NCBI GenBank assembly: GCA_947683425.1
Contig: CANTUQ010000078.1
Coordinates: forward strand, 4,371,001 to 4,435,000
DNA length: 64,000 nucleotides
Reading direction: 5' to 3'
Source: Excoecaria cochinchinensis
Taxonomy: Eukaryota > Streptophyta > Magnoliopsida > Malpighiales > Euphorbiaceae
A program made the position numbers and the translations under genes. The notes beneath the pieces are model-generated. The model saw only the letters and a program-made list of their open reading frames with translations, searched no databases and had not been told where the DNA came from. How positions within the stretch are numbered: position 1 is the stretch's first letter; each line of letters opens with the position of its first letter. Positions 45,967 through 58,647 of this stretch are shown one piece after another.

Positions 45967-48900
45967 CGTGTTTTTATATATGTATATGTTATATATATAC
46001 ACATGTGAATTAGAGAGTTATTGTAAATTACCTTACGAAGAGGTACAACGGAGAAGAGACCGAGAAAGCTAACAACAAAAAGAAAGCCAATCATCCAACC
46101 CAGTGATGGGTTCTTTATGTTTTGAGCAGTATTGGCTTCTGTTGATTGCTTAGCAACAACTTCACTCATTCCAAACAAGTAACTACCAAAACCACCTGCA
46201 AAATCATACAATTAGTTAACCAAATCATGCCTTAATCTCAAACTTTGAAACATATTTAGCTAATAAATTTCTTTATTTTTTCCCTTGTTCAAAGTAAAGA
46301 TATGTTTTCTTATCTCACATGCCTCCTTTTGTTTAGATGCTTATGGATTTTGCGAAGAAAATGAGCATAACTCAAACCCAAAATTTAGTTTGTAAGGTGA
46401 GAATCATACAAATTTTTATAAAAAGTATTATGCTTTTGTAACTGGCCAATGTTGAATGCTTAACACACAACCCTCACATTGAGGGCCGAACGCATATAGA
46501 AAATTTAGAGTTTGAAGTTTGCATTACTGGATATTTACGGGAGCCTAACATCAATGGGTGAATAAAATGGACTTGGATCTAACATAACCACTTGGATCTA
46601 AGATAACAACAATATGAGAAGGAGAAGAGGAGATAGCAGAATGAGGAGAATCGGAGTGAACAGTATGATGATTTGCAAAATTCACATGTTCTACAGTTGC
46701 CATCTCTCCTTTGATCAACTTAGCAAGCTCTTACTTAATCAGTATGGTTATCGTACGTGGAAGACAACCTCCCTTGATCCGAGCTACTATTCTCTTCTTC
46801 CAGAAGTATGTCATGAGCATTGTCATTATTAACGATGTTTGCAACTCCTTTCTTTGACGAACCAATAACTTTTTTTTTTCCCTTTAAGCTCCTTGTAGCA
46901 GTCTGGATATATACATAGAGTTTGACCCATATTTCACTTACATGACTTCTAGTATTGTAATAAGTGCAATACTTGTCTCCTTTATCAACTTTCCCATCTC
47001 TCTTTCTATTTCCTCCTTTAGTTCTTGGATTTAAATGCTTGGCCAACATAGCACTTCCTTTAGCTCCATCATTTGTAAAAGTCATGTTTAATTCCTTCTA
47101 TTTTGCAACACTCGATATCATGTAATATGCTTTGCTAACATTTGGTAGGGATCTCATGACAGAATTTGCCCCCCTTACACTATTAAAGATATGATTCAAG
47201 CCCATGAGAAATTGAATCAACCGATTTGATGAATCAACTACCTCGAACAAGTACATCAACTACATGTGCACATAGGCATAGGCCTTAAGTTCAACCCATC
47301 CTAGAACTTATGTAAGTTATTGTAGTATAACAGTACGTATGACCCGATACTTAAGACAATCGGTGTGGCAGAGGGATATAGATTTCTTCAGCTGATTTTA
47401 CTTGAGTTTCAAGTGCTGAATTTAGGATTTTCTTTCACACATTCACCTCCCTATTTCATTAAGTTAATTTATCATTGAACTTGGAAAAGCTTAGGACTAT
47501 TGTTAAAACCATATCTAAGTTCAATTTCATCCCATAGATGTTTAGAGCTAAGGCAGTAAATGAATGTATCAACTAATTCTTGTGATATTGAGTTCAGAAT
47601 CTAGGCCTTTATCTTAGCATCTACTTTCTTCCACTTATATTCAATAAAATTATCAGAAGGAGGCTTTACAGTTCCATCAATGAATGCAAATTTTTCTTTT
47701 GCCTCCAAAGAAATTTTGTTCGTAGTACTCCAAATCAGATAGTTAGTAGCATTAAATGGATTAGAACATAGTATTATACCTAGATGATCTGAGCTTTGAA
47801 GAGCTAGATCTCCATTTGTTTCTGTATCTACATTATGATTTCCAGCATTGCAATCTAAAGTAGATTGATCGTTCGCCATTTTAGAAAAACGAAAAGATGA
47901 TTGCAACAATCAATGAATCTCAAGCATCAAACAAGAGCTAAGAATCAATTGTAAATCTAATTGATCACTAAGAATCAACAGTCATAGAGCTCTGATACTA
48001 TGTTCAAATGCTTATGGAATTAAGGAGAAATAGAAATACAGAGAACATACATAATTACGCAATATCTTCGAGTATGCATAGGACATGAGCTCATACGCCC
48101 AAGATAAAGACAACTGCCTAAAGGCAAAAATAACCATCTCTACTAATTAAAAACAAATTAATGTGTGTCTTTACTGTAAACTCTCTAGCATAAGCTTGGC
48201 AATACATTGAACCTACTGTAAGCTTTACATTCACACAATCTTAACTACAAAATAATTGCTTCCAATACTAAGCCACAATTGGTATTAATTTCATACAATG
48301 TCATAGATTTATGCACTTATAACAGAAAATTCACACAAAAAAAAATTATAATACAAAAATATATACATTTTAGACAACCAAAATTCTATCAAAATTTACT
48401 GTTGGCAAGCCAACTCATCAGCTTATATTTCTTACAAATGATAAAAAAAATAATAATAAAATTTAAGAAAGCATATAAGAATTAAGAAACTAAAAATATA
48501 CGTTGATGAGTTTACATGCCAACCATACATTTCGATAGAGTTTTGGTCAGTTTCATAAAAAAGTGACTTTGTAAACTAAAATGAGTGAGTTGAGATATTT
48601 TTCTATTACAAAATTTTATTTTGCAACTTTTCTCTATAAATGCATAAGTTTAATGATTGTTAGTGAAATTAACTCTTACAATTCGACCAAAACAATTCAA
48701 AAAATTAATAAAAACAATTTTAACAAGACAACCAATTAAATTTTGATTTAATTTTAGGCATTACATATAAAGCAACGTACGTAAAAAGGAGGGCCATATA
48801 GTGGAATCACTTATAATTCAAATCATTTAGAGTTTGATTAGTCTTTATATCGCTAAAAATATATTGTTAAAAATAAGGACCAAATGAATGTTAAGCTTTA

Positions 48901-51900
48901 AAAATATTTAATTGTAAGGAATTCTTCATCTCGAATTTAATTCGAACTTCTTTTTTACTACAAAACTTGCAATTTCATAAAGCCCACAACTTTCCTTCAA
49001 ACGTGACGCACGACCTTTTTCTCAAAGATATATATATAATCCAATTTATTGGCTAAAAAATTAAAAGGTCAACAAATTATGCTAAAGGCAATAACTTCTT
49101 TCACTTCTAATGCACATAGGCACGTGATTGCCTATGCATATGTTCGATACAAGACGATGCCTGTGCATATATTTAATACTCCATCACTTTATAAGTAAGT
49201 GTACATTTTTTATTTTTTTAGTACACAATGGATACATTCTAAGAGTTGGATCAAATTTTATCTTTCATCCAATGGTTGAGATTTGCTTACGTACGGCATG
49301 TTAAATGTACCGAATCATCAACATTATTTTTCACACAATTAAAAAACCAATTAATTGCTTTAATATTTTACAACTCCAAATTTTAAGGAATGATTAATCC
49401 AAAATAAGGAGTAACTAACGGACAAATTGGAAAGATAAGTTTTGAATTTTACTTCTACTTTGAAATTTGAAGAAGTATTTATTGTAGTAAGAGCATAATT
49501 GGATTAAAACATTCAAAATATACCCTATTTCTAGTAAGTGGACATTTAATTGAGAATAAATTTTTTAAAAAAATGTGTACTTGTTTGTGAATAAAAAAAA
49601 AGTATATTTTATGTACCTAAAAGAACAAAAACTACTTTATGTATAATTTTGTGTATGATGCGTGCGCAAATCAGCCCTACATACAATTTTGTGTATGATG
49701 CATGTGCAAGTCAACCCTACATATCATGCTGGACCTTTGACTTTCCTTCACCGTCACACTAAATTTATATTATTTATTGGAATTTGTTCGAAATATTGCA
49801 ATAAGATGTAATTTGTTCAAAATAATTAATTAAAAAATCACCCCTTCTCTTTTGTGTAGTGGGCTAATTTTTGCAAACGATAGAGATTTGGATGTTAAAA
49901 AAACCTTTTTATATAAATTTATTTTCTTCATTAAATTAGGACACTGTTCACTCAACTTTTGATTAAGAGTAAGACTCTGTATAAGATATCTACAAATAAT
50001 TAATTAAAAATTCAAATTTATTATATAAAGGTGGCAAATTTGGCCAAACACAAAAATTCTGTCCAAATGTATTCAAAATAATTGATCCAAATCCAACTCA
50101 ATCTAAAAATATGTTTATCTAGGTCAATTTAAAATGATCTTATTAAATTTTGATCCAGATGGGCACGTTTTATATGACTCAATGGGAATCAATTGCATCA
50201 AATGGATCGATATACTAAATTTATACCAATTATAATTTTTTTTTATACCAAGCATGCCCAGCCCAATCCCAATCCATCAAAGCCCAAAATCGACCTAGAC
50301 CGAACTCAACCTGGCCCATCCCAATCAGTCACGGTCCGGCCAAAACTCGATCCATCCCAATTTGGCCTGAGTCGGCCCATCCGACCCGAACTCGGCCCAA
50401 CCCAAAGTAAATCTAAATTTTATTTATGCAGGATTGTGCATAAAATTTTTTCAAATTTTGTTTAGGCCCGGCTCTGTCTGAACCCAACCCATATCGGTCT
50501 TATTTGAACTTGGTCCGTACCATATCCAACCCGACCCAACCTGAAATAGGTTTATATTTTATTTATGTAGTCTCATGTAAAAAAAAAATTCAAATTCCAC
50601 TTCGACCCGATCTAAACCCGGCCCATCTCGGTCCAGCCCAAACTCGATCAACTCAAACCCGATCCAACCCAAAGTAAGCTTAAATTTTATTTATGCAGGC
50701 TTGTGTAAAAAAAAAAATTCAAATTTCGTTTGGCTAGGCCTGAATTCGAACCATCATGGACAAGCTCGAACCTGATCCATCCTGATCTGGCCTGAACTCA
50801 GCCCATCCCAACCCGAATCTAGCTTAGCTTTAAGTAGGTATGGGTTTTATTTATGCAAAATTGTGCGAAAAAAATTTTTAAATTTTATTTAGATTCGGTC
50901 TGAATCCGACCCTTCCCGACTAGGTCCGAACTCAACCCATTCCGGTCAGGACTGAACTTGGCCCGTACAAAATCCAACCCTGCCCAATCCAAAATAGGCC
51001 TTTATTTTATTTATGCATAGAAAAAATCTTCAAATTTCTGTGTGGCCTGGTTCGAAGTAGGTCTAAATTTTATTTATGAAAACTTGTGTAACAAAAATCT
51101 TCAAATTTCGATTAAACTCGGCCAGAATTAGACCCGGCCTGAACCCAAACCATCTCGGCCCGTCTTGAACCTGGTCATACCAAATCTAATCCAACCCAGT
51201 CCGAAGTAGTCCTGTATAATATTTTTGCAAGCTTGCGTAGTAAATATATTCAAATTTCGATTAGGATCGGCTCGAACCTGATCCATTCGTGCCCGGCCCG
51301 AACGAAACCCAACCTAGCCCAACCTGAAGTAGACCTATATTTAAATTATGCAGACTTGTGTAGAAAAAAAAATTCAAATTCAAGTTAGGCCCAGCTCGAT
51401 CCATCCCAATTCGGCCCGAATTCGGTCAAGCCCAGCTCAGTCTAAAGTAGGTGTAGATGTTATTTATGTAGTTTACGTAGAAAAAGAATTTTCAAATTTC
51501 TATTAGGGCCGACTCATCCCTTGCTGACCCGATCCAAACCTAACCAAGTCCAGCTAAAAGTAGGCTTGTACACAAAATAAAAATAAAAAATTATATTTAG
51601 GTTCTGCTCAAACCAGATCCATTTCGATTTGTCTCGAACCATTTAGTATGTCGTCATTGTATTAAGAGTGAATTTTCATTAAAAAAACGAGTTAAATGGG
51701 TTAACCTACAATTTTGCCCATTAAGGCTACCAGTGATCCATTTGAGTCATCATGCGCCTATCTGGACCACCATGCAATCTATATAGGCTACCATACAATT
51801 TATATGGCCAACATGTAACAAACCCATGAATTGATTTTAACCCATCGAATCCATTTGAATACTAATCCATTTGTGATTTATAAATGATCTATTTATAACC

Positions 51901-52157
51901 TGATTATTTATAAGCCAATTCAAATCCGTACAACCCCACTTATTTATCACCTATAAATCAATAACTACGAAAAGTATAAAACAAATTTGGCGGTGCCATT
52001 CCGTGTGCCACGGTGTCTGTATCATAATAATAATAGTCAATTTTCTATGGGAAGGGTACTTGTATTTCCAAATCTCAGCCTAGATTTTCACTTTTTATAT
52101 GGCTATTCACATGTGAATCAACTTGCTATTTAAGTAAAGAGAAGGGTAAATATGAGG

Positions 52158-52254
<97 letters not shown>

Positions 52255-53379
52255 CACAAAACATAGAGTTCACATATTAGACTAAAATAATGTCTCTTCT
52301 AAGTTTATTTTCTTCCACCAAACATTACTACAATGGGGTCAGGGTAGGGGCCGAGCTGAGATTTTAGACTAAGGAGAAAAAATTTAATGAAAATTAATAT
52401 TAAGAAAACAAATTTAGTTGAAATCAATATTATAATAAGGAAATACTAAAAATTTTAAAAAATAAATTTAAAATATATAATTAAAATTTTTTTTTTTTTA
52501 AAAAGTTGATTTTGAAAAGATAAGAGGACAATTCTTATCTAGCGAAATGTAATAACATGCATATACGGATACTGGATCACCACTCTTATCTAGCATGTGG
52601 ATCTGCATCTTATCTAGGCAGTCTGTTAAGAAAAGTTGTTACGGATCCACACCAGGTTGGCTTTAGTTGTAAAATCCGACTAGAAACCAGAAAGCTAAAA
52701 TCTTTATCTACATATGTTTATAAAAGCTAATAATTAAAATTAGATTTACAAAACTTTGACAGAAGTATTATAATTCTGTAAAAATATAAATACGTTTAAA
52801 AAAAAAAGCCTGTGTAATGTAAAAAGTTGACAGAAGAAAGAAGATATATATGATGCTTTCCAACTGAAAATATATAGATCAAAAAAAACATATACGGTGC
52901 GTAGCGCAGCGCTCTGTGCATGGTGGATGAAATAGTATTTCAATTACAATTAATATAAAAAGAAAAAGAAAATATGAAAATTAGAGATACGTACCACTGA
53001 AAGCAATGCCGGAGGCGGCGACAACGCAAGTCTGAATAACAGTATTTTCTTGTCTGGTAAAAGGCTGTTTTAACATTCCAGATTTTTCTAGAAACTTAGT
53101 CCAAGTTTTAACGAAAAAGAACCCCAACAGCCCAGCAGAAACATTGAGTGAGGGTATAATACCAGTGGTGAGATTCAATTTCATTACTATGAAACTGAAA
53201 AATATAGCCAACACCAAACTCACTACAAATGCTCTCACCGTTAGCTGTTTCTGCCATTTGGGTACCTCGTTTTCCTCGAAGATTCTTTCCACCGAGTCTC
53301 CATATTCTTCTTTCATCTTCTTCGTTTCCTTCTCTTCTGTCTGTGGATCCATTCTTTCCTCTGTCATGTCTGTTGACAT
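42592..53379 (-). CDS. YSL7: Yellow Stripe-Like oligopeptide transporter (YSL5/7/8 clade, probably YSL7-like)
   Basis: Six minus-strand exons join in frame to 692 aa: 53379-52995, 46195-46032, 44682-44585, 44497-44363, 43994-43805, 43698-42592. All introns are GT-AG. The protein starts with a charged cytosolic tail, then ERIFEENEVPKWQKQLTVRA, followed by repeated hydrophobic membrane segments (about a dozen or more). The blocks MKLNLTTGIIPSLNVSAG, FTRQENTVIQTCVVA and YPSGTATAHLINSFHTPQG are diagnostic of YSL proteins in the OPT family. The C-terminal PPICMKF points to the YSL5/7/8 group rather than YSL1/2/3. Family members import metal-nicotianamine complexes; AtYSL7/8 are linked to uptake of a small peptide product. 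They act in the plasma membrane or endomembranes. Length equals the family norm. Intron 1 (6.8 kb) is packed with repeats. The YSL7 label is a clade inference. Confidence 0.93.
45874..45961. repeat. TA microsatellite in YSL intron 2
   Basis: A nearly pure (TA)n run of ~88 bp, flanked by TATG/TGTA variants (45845-45873) and CGCGCGTG (45962-45969). ORFs predicted through it are artefacts. Confidence 0.9.
46196..46734. other. YSL intron 1, 3' part
   Basis: No gene is seen. A stretch at 46329 (TGTTTAGATGCTTATGGA) resembles the LTR start at 48001 (TGTTCAAATGCTTATGGA), but the similarity does not continue, so a left LTR is only a suspicion. Confidence 0.3.
46735..47988 (-). pseudogene. Copia gag remnant in YSL intron 1
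   Basis: The minus-strand frame 47909-47601 contains MANDQSTLDCN and SNPFNATNYLIWSTTNKISL, the conserved N-terminal gag block of plant Ty1/copia elements. The degraded zinc-knuckle part (47085-46735) reads YCTYYNTRSHVSEIW, with Cys residues replaced, then LKGKKKVIGSSKKG. No protease, integrase or RT is found, so pol has been deleted. The element is in the same orientation as YSL and fully intronic. Confidence 0.75.
47989..48000 (-). other. Primer-binding site of the intronic Copia remnant
   Basis: The minus strand reads TAGTATCAGAGC, one transition from the initiator-tRNA-Met site TGGTATCAGAGC. It directly follows the LTR end ...CATTTGAACA (48001), fixing a 5' LTR that extends rightwards from 48001 by an undetermined length. 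Confidence 0.7.
48001..50269. other. YSL intron 1, middle part
   Basis: It begins with the Copia LTR (TGTTCAAATGCT at 48001, outer end not found). The rest is AT-rich with no recognised element. A 40-bp direct tandem duplication occurs at 49641-49680 and 49681-49720 (AATTTTGTGTATGATGC core). Confidence 0.4.
50270..51620. repeat. Minisatellite with CCGGCCC-type and AT-type alternation in YSL intron 1
   Basis: About nine to ten degenerate units are present. Each has an AT part (TAAATTTTATTTATGCAGG then TTGTGTAAAAAAAATTCAAATTT) and a GC-richer part of CCCGACCC/GGCCCGAAC words. AT blocks occur near 50410, 50550, 50680, 50840, 51000, 51060, 51215, 51340 and 51450, so spacing is roughly 60-160 bp. 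Base composition differs sharply from the rest of the intron. Confidence 0.75.
51621..52994. other. YSL intron 1, 5' part
   Basis: AT-rich intron DNA. Its main feature is the TA repeat at 52159-52253. No gene or TE domain is seen. Exon 1 begins at 52995. Confidence 0.4.
52159..52253. repeat. TA microsatellite in YSL intron 1
   Basis: A pure (TA)n run of about 94 bp. Confidence 0.9.
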
Positions 53380-54035
53380 TTTCTTTTATCTTTTGATTTG
53401 GTTGCTGTGTCTGTTTCAATTTGCTGTTTTATTGTGGAATAAGATGTTGCATGATTCGCAAGTGTGTTAGAATTGGCCTTAATTTTAGTATTTGTAGGCA
53501 AGATATGGTTATGAGATAGTAAGAGGGTAGAATTGTCCTATAAATTATAGAGTGCTGTTACAGTACATACATGCAATAATATTCATGTAAATGCATTGTC
53601 AGATCATAATAAAATAAATTTTTATTTTTAATTTTATTTGATTCAATGGTGTGTATGCATATGTATCTTACACAAGAGTGCACCATAGCTTGCCTCCAAA
53701 TTATATAGAAAAATGGAAGCCTTTATTTAAAAACAAATTAACGCATCGGTGCGTGTGCACGGATATATCGTATTTGATTTAATTTAATTTAATTGTTACT
53801 CCGTTTAAAAAGCAGTTTGAACACTGATTTTCAATTGGCAACGGCTAACTACAAAGTCAGAGTGTTGAGACATCATTTTAGGATCAACTTGCATATTTAT
53901 CGTTAATGCATTTAGTACATTTACATTGAATCCCAAACATATGTAGTAAGAAAAAATTAGATAAAAAAAGCAACATATGCATATCATAACTCTTTTTTCA
54001 TTCAATTTTTTTTATACGTCTCAGCTTGCCATCAA
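53380..54035. other. Upstream region of YSL
   Basis: This is the likely promoter and 5' UTR on the minus strand. A TATAATTTATAG motif lies near 53537-53550, about 165 bp before the ATG, but it is not certain to be the TATA box. Iron-responsive elements were not identified. Confidence 0.3.
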
Positions 54036-54044
54036 TTTAATTTA

Positions 54045-55485
54045 AAAAAATATACTAAAATATCCTTAAAATTATTTTCAGCATACTAAAATGTCCATAT
54101 AATTAATTTTAAAACAAAAATATTCATAATATTAATAAAATATACTAAAATACACCTAAATCAAACTATTATTAACTTTGAGTTAACTGCGATGACGTGA
54201 TATTGACACGTAACAAAATATATCATGTCATCGACACATCAATATCACATGTATTTTTTTTTGAACTAATATCACATGTATTTTTAATTCAAAATAAAGT
54301 CAGAAATATTTTAGCACTCTACAAAAAAACGTGAGTATTTTAATATTCTAAAAACTTTATGGGTATTTTAGTATTTTGAGAAAGACATTAAGGGTATTAT
54401 AGTATCCTAATAAAAACACTAACGGCATTTTTGTACTCTGAAAAAAATATTAGGTGCATTTTTTCTAAATTTTCAAATAATGTAGTAATTATTTTTTATT
54501 TTTAGTATTTGAATCAATAAATATTTAGAAAAATAAATTTAAAAAACGTAATTAGTTTTTTTACAAATTTACTTAATTACTAATAAATTTGCTACACCCT
54601 ATAACCATACTTTCAAATTTCAATATCATTTTCATTAAGAATAATTAATAAATATTCTTGAACTACATAATTTATTTGCAATTTCTTTTCTTATTCCTAT
54701 ATTTATTACACTGCAAAAAAACCCAAATTAGGGACATATGTAAAAAGTATGAAATATTTATCGATGTTTGTTGGTAACAAAAAAAATTAAATAAGTATAT
54801 ATTAAAAAAATTAATCAATTAATTTTAATTATCAAGTGAGTTAAAAAGTGAAACAAATATAAATAAAAGAGAGATATACTTATCAAATTGAAATAGAATA
54901 GCTAATAATATGATGTAATATTAGATAATATGTTAAATTTATATTTATTAGATATTTTTAACTAAATTAAATATTATTACTTAGCTAAAATATTCTAATT
55001 AATAAATATTAATGTTTGTAAGCAAAAACAAAATATAAATAAAATTAAATGAATTGAATATCAAAATTCTTAATGTTTTAATCTAATTTATACATTGAAT
55101 AAAATTCTAAATTATATATTTTTAGGCAAAATATAATATTTTTATGCAAAATATAATATTTTATTTTATTTTTCAAATATAATGCATTTTTCAAAAATGC
55201 CCTTAACTTTTTTCATATGATGCTAAAATACTCGTAAATTTTTCCTAAAAATACTAAAATACCCCCAATATTTTTCTTAGAGTACTAAAATGCCCCTAAC
55301 TTTATTTTGGATTAAAATACACGTGGTGTTGACGTGACATATTTTGCCATATGTCATGCCACCTCAGCACCGTTAATTCAGAAATGATAAAAATTTGATC
55401 CAGATGTATTTTTATTTCAAAATTAACTACAGTGGTATTTTAGTGCCTTAAAAACAACATCAAGAGTATTTTAGTACATTTTTCA
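54045..55485. mobile_element. Mutator-like non-autonomous element with long inverted repeats, copy A
   Basis: The ends ATACTAAAATATCC... and, reversed from the right, GTACTAAAATACTC... continue as ~300-bp imperfect inverted repeats full of TTTTAGTAC / GGGGCATTTTAG words. The sequence is flanked by TTTAATTTA at 54036-54044 and 55486-55494, a 9-bp duplication as in Mutator-like elements. The AT-rich interior (from ~54490) is clearly related to copy B (from ~56745). No transposase. Confidence 0.65.
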
Positions 55486-55494
55486 TTTAATTTA

Positions 55495-56241
55495 TAAGCA
55501 ATTTTAAATTTGTGGATCCAACCTAAATAAGAAGTTTCCATCATTTCAATCTAAATACTATTATCTTCTTTTCATGTCAATTGTCACTTTTTAAAGAAAA
55601 AATTTGTTCTACTTAAAATGTTACATTCTCCTTCCAACTATAAGCGATCAATTTCACCACTTTGATTTGTCTCACTTTAAGTGTCCATTTAGGAATTTGA
55701 AAGGAAATTTTACATATTTAATTTGCCCTTATTTATTATGTACATGTAAAAATTAAATGGAGTATTTTAAATGAAAAAGTAATTTAGTCAATTGCTAGTA
55801 CTTTTTTTTAAAAAAAAAAAATTATGTTTTCTATCATTCAATTAATTCTCTTGTTAAGATTAGATTGACTACTCAAAATAGGATAGAGAGTAATATTTAT
55901 TCCAATTTTACTCTTTTTATTGGTATGAACAATACATTACTATTTTCATTCTTCACTATATTATCTTCACTAAATATAAAATATGATATTTGAGTTTTTT
56001 TTTAATACAGTTTTATAAGATTAAAAAAATTCAATAATTATCTTAATATTTATGAATAGCAAAATAATAACAATTGACATGTGACGAATATATTAGAGTG
56101 AAATTAAGTTTGCTCTCCAACAAAATGCAATTAAAACACTTCAAAAGAGGTGCTTTGATTGATGTACATTGCCATAAATTGAATTCAATTGGATGAAAAA
56201 TTACTGCAATTATAGTAAAAATTTCATTCACAAAAAAAAAT

Positions 56242-56276
<35 letters not shown>

Positions 56277-56367
56277 CACTCATAATATTTCAATTGTCAT
56301 TATGCGAATTTTTATATTTTGAAAGTATTAAATAATTAATTTATTGTAAATACTTTTAAATACATCA
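55495..56367. other. Gap between the two Mutator-like elements
   Basis: AT-rich, no gene recognised. A short TA repeat is at 56250-56275. The GTGATGCATTT-like phrases here are too weak to call. Confidence 0.35.
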
Positions 56368-56376
56368 TTTTTTAAA

Positions 56377-57653
56377 GGGATAAAGTATTAATTTGCCCTC
56401 ACACGTATTTTAAATGAGCTAAAATACTCACAACATTTTTTTAGAGCTAAAATGTCTTTCAACTTATAAATTCGGTACTAATAAGCTCCTCCGTTAAGCT
56501 GCCATCAAAGTGGCTATTAACGGAATTGACGTGGCACTGACACGTGGCAAACTATGCTACATCATTGATACGTCAACGCTACGTGTATTTTAATTCAAAA
56601 TGAAAAAAAAAGGTATTAAAAATGTCCCTAAAGTTATTTTCAGTGTACTAAAATGCTCTTATAGTTAATTTTAGAACAAAAAAGCCCCTAATGTTAATAA
56701 AAAGGTACTAAAATACTACTTAATCAAACTTTCGTCAGTTTTTATTTTTAGTATTTAAATCACTAAATAATTTTTTAATTGGCAAATTTACAAAAAAATA
56801 TAAACAGCGTAATTAGTTTTTTTTTTATTTTACAAATTTATTCAGTTGCTAATAAATTTATTACGCCCTGTAACTAAACTTTCAAATTTTAATATCATAT
56901 TTATTAAGAAAAATTAATTAATAAATATTCTTGAACTATATAATTTATTGGTAATTTATTTTATTATTAAAAAATTTATTAGGGACATTTATAAAGAATA
57001 TGAGATATTAATCAATGTTTGTTGGTGACAAAAAAAATATTAAATAAGCATATATTAAAAATTTAATCAATTAATTTTCATTATCAAGTGAGCTATAATG
57101 TGAAATAAATATGAATAAAAGAGAGAGATACAAATCAAATTGAAAATAAGATGTTGTAATGTTAAATAATATGTTAAATTTATATTTATTAAATATTTAA
57201 GCTAAATTAAATACTTTTACTTAGCTAAAATATTATAATTAATAAATATTTTTGTTTATAAGAAAAAATATAAATAAAATTAAATATAAAAAATATTTAA
57301 AAATATAAATATTTAGGTGTATTTTAGTACTTTTTTATTAACATTAGGAGCATTTTTATTTTAAAATTAACTGTAGGGGCATTTTAGTATCCTGAAAATA
57401 ATATCAAGGGCATTTTAGTACTTTTATTCATTTTGTATTAAAATACATGTGGTGCTAACATATTAATAAAGTGGCATATTTTGTCACATGTCAGTACCAC
57501 GTCAGCGCCATTAACACTCACTTTGACGGTAACTTAACGAAGGAGCATATTAGTACCAAATTTATAAGGTGAAAGGTATTTTTATTTTAAAAAAATGTAA
57601 GGGGCATTTTAGCTCATTTTAAATAAGTGCAAGAACAAATTAGTATCTTATCC
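56377..57653. mobile_element. Mutator-like non-autonomous element with ~340-bp inverted repeats, copy B
   Basis: The left arm begins GGGATAAAGTATTAATTTG; the right arm reversed begins GGATAAGATACTAATTTG. The arms stay alignable for ~340 bp (GAGCTAAAATAC, GACGTGG, ACGTGTATTTTAATTCAAAATG). They are flanked by TTTTTTAAA at 56368-56376 and 57654-57662, an exact 9-bp duplication. Long arms, a 9-bp duplication and no transposase make this a MULE-type MITE. The interior is shared with copy A in the same orientation. Confidence 0.78.
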
Positions 57654-57662
57654 TTTTTTAAA

Positions 57663-58647
57663 TAAGTAACAAAACAATCACTTAATAATTCATTTTCCAT
57701 TCGATCTCTTGTATGATTTTTCACTATATTTATAGTATAAAAAAATGCCCTTTTATAAGTTGCTGTCATAACTAACAATATTAGAGCTAATTTTACGAGT
57801 AAATAAACTAAATGATACATTATTTTTTTTTCATGTCCTTACTTCTGAACTATAAAGAATTATTTTTCATATTTTCCCTAATTGAGTAGTTGATTTGAGG
57901 CAACTACGTCTCTACTTTAGTTCACAAATCACAAATGGATATATGCGCCATGCGGTTGTTGTTTCTTATCAAATTCCAAATTTGTCACAATATGGTAGCT
58001 GTGTTCACAAGTAAATCCTATTATTGGTTCCATTCTTCTTGCTAATACCAAAATGTATCTAAAATTTGTCAATTTAAAATTTGATCCCTCCAGCATCTGA
58101 ATTTATGAATTCAATATGTAATTAAATTTTTAAATTTTATGATTTTTGGATCCCTAAATTAAGATTTTTAGGGTGGAATTCTTGAGCATATAAAATTTAT
58201 AAATTCAGTTGTTTGAAAGATTAAATAATCAAATATAGAAATTTCCAATACGACATTCCAGCAATACAGAAGCTAATTTCGAATTCGAGACTCTTCATCC
58301 CCTCCTCTAATCTCGTATTAAAAAATAAAATTCAAGTATAGAAGTTCAACGGATTTTTTCTACCACAAATTTCTAGCAGTCACTTTAAAAGAAAGAGAAT
58401 TACTTTAAAATGAGATCTCATGGTTTTTATCCTTCACAATTTACATTTATGGAGTTTTTGCCACAGTGTCTGATATGATTTTGCGCATTTTGAGCAGTAT
58501 ATAGTTGTTTATTTTTTTTTGCTGTATATTATACTTATTGTTACTCTTCAGAGATTTATAACAACTACAAAGTAAAAGAAGTTGGCACTTTTGCTTTTCC
58601 CAACTAGTGTTAATTTGGTGTGTCATGTAGCAGTAGTGTTAATATTG
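57663..58647. other. Intergenic stretch
   Basis: No gene, TE domain or terminal repeats recognised in this AT-rich segment. Confidence 0.4.

Noticed and set aside
45820..46072. ORFs made of alternating Tyr-Ile on both strands
   Set aside because: They are translations of a TA microsatellite overlapping YSL exon 2.
50193..50465. Pro-rich 90-aa ORF
   Set aside because: It lies in the intronic minisatellite and reads CCCGACC words; no gene features.
53537..53550. TATAATTTATAG as the definite YSL TATA box
   Set aside because: AT-rich context makes chance matches common; kept only as a note in the upstream-region entry.
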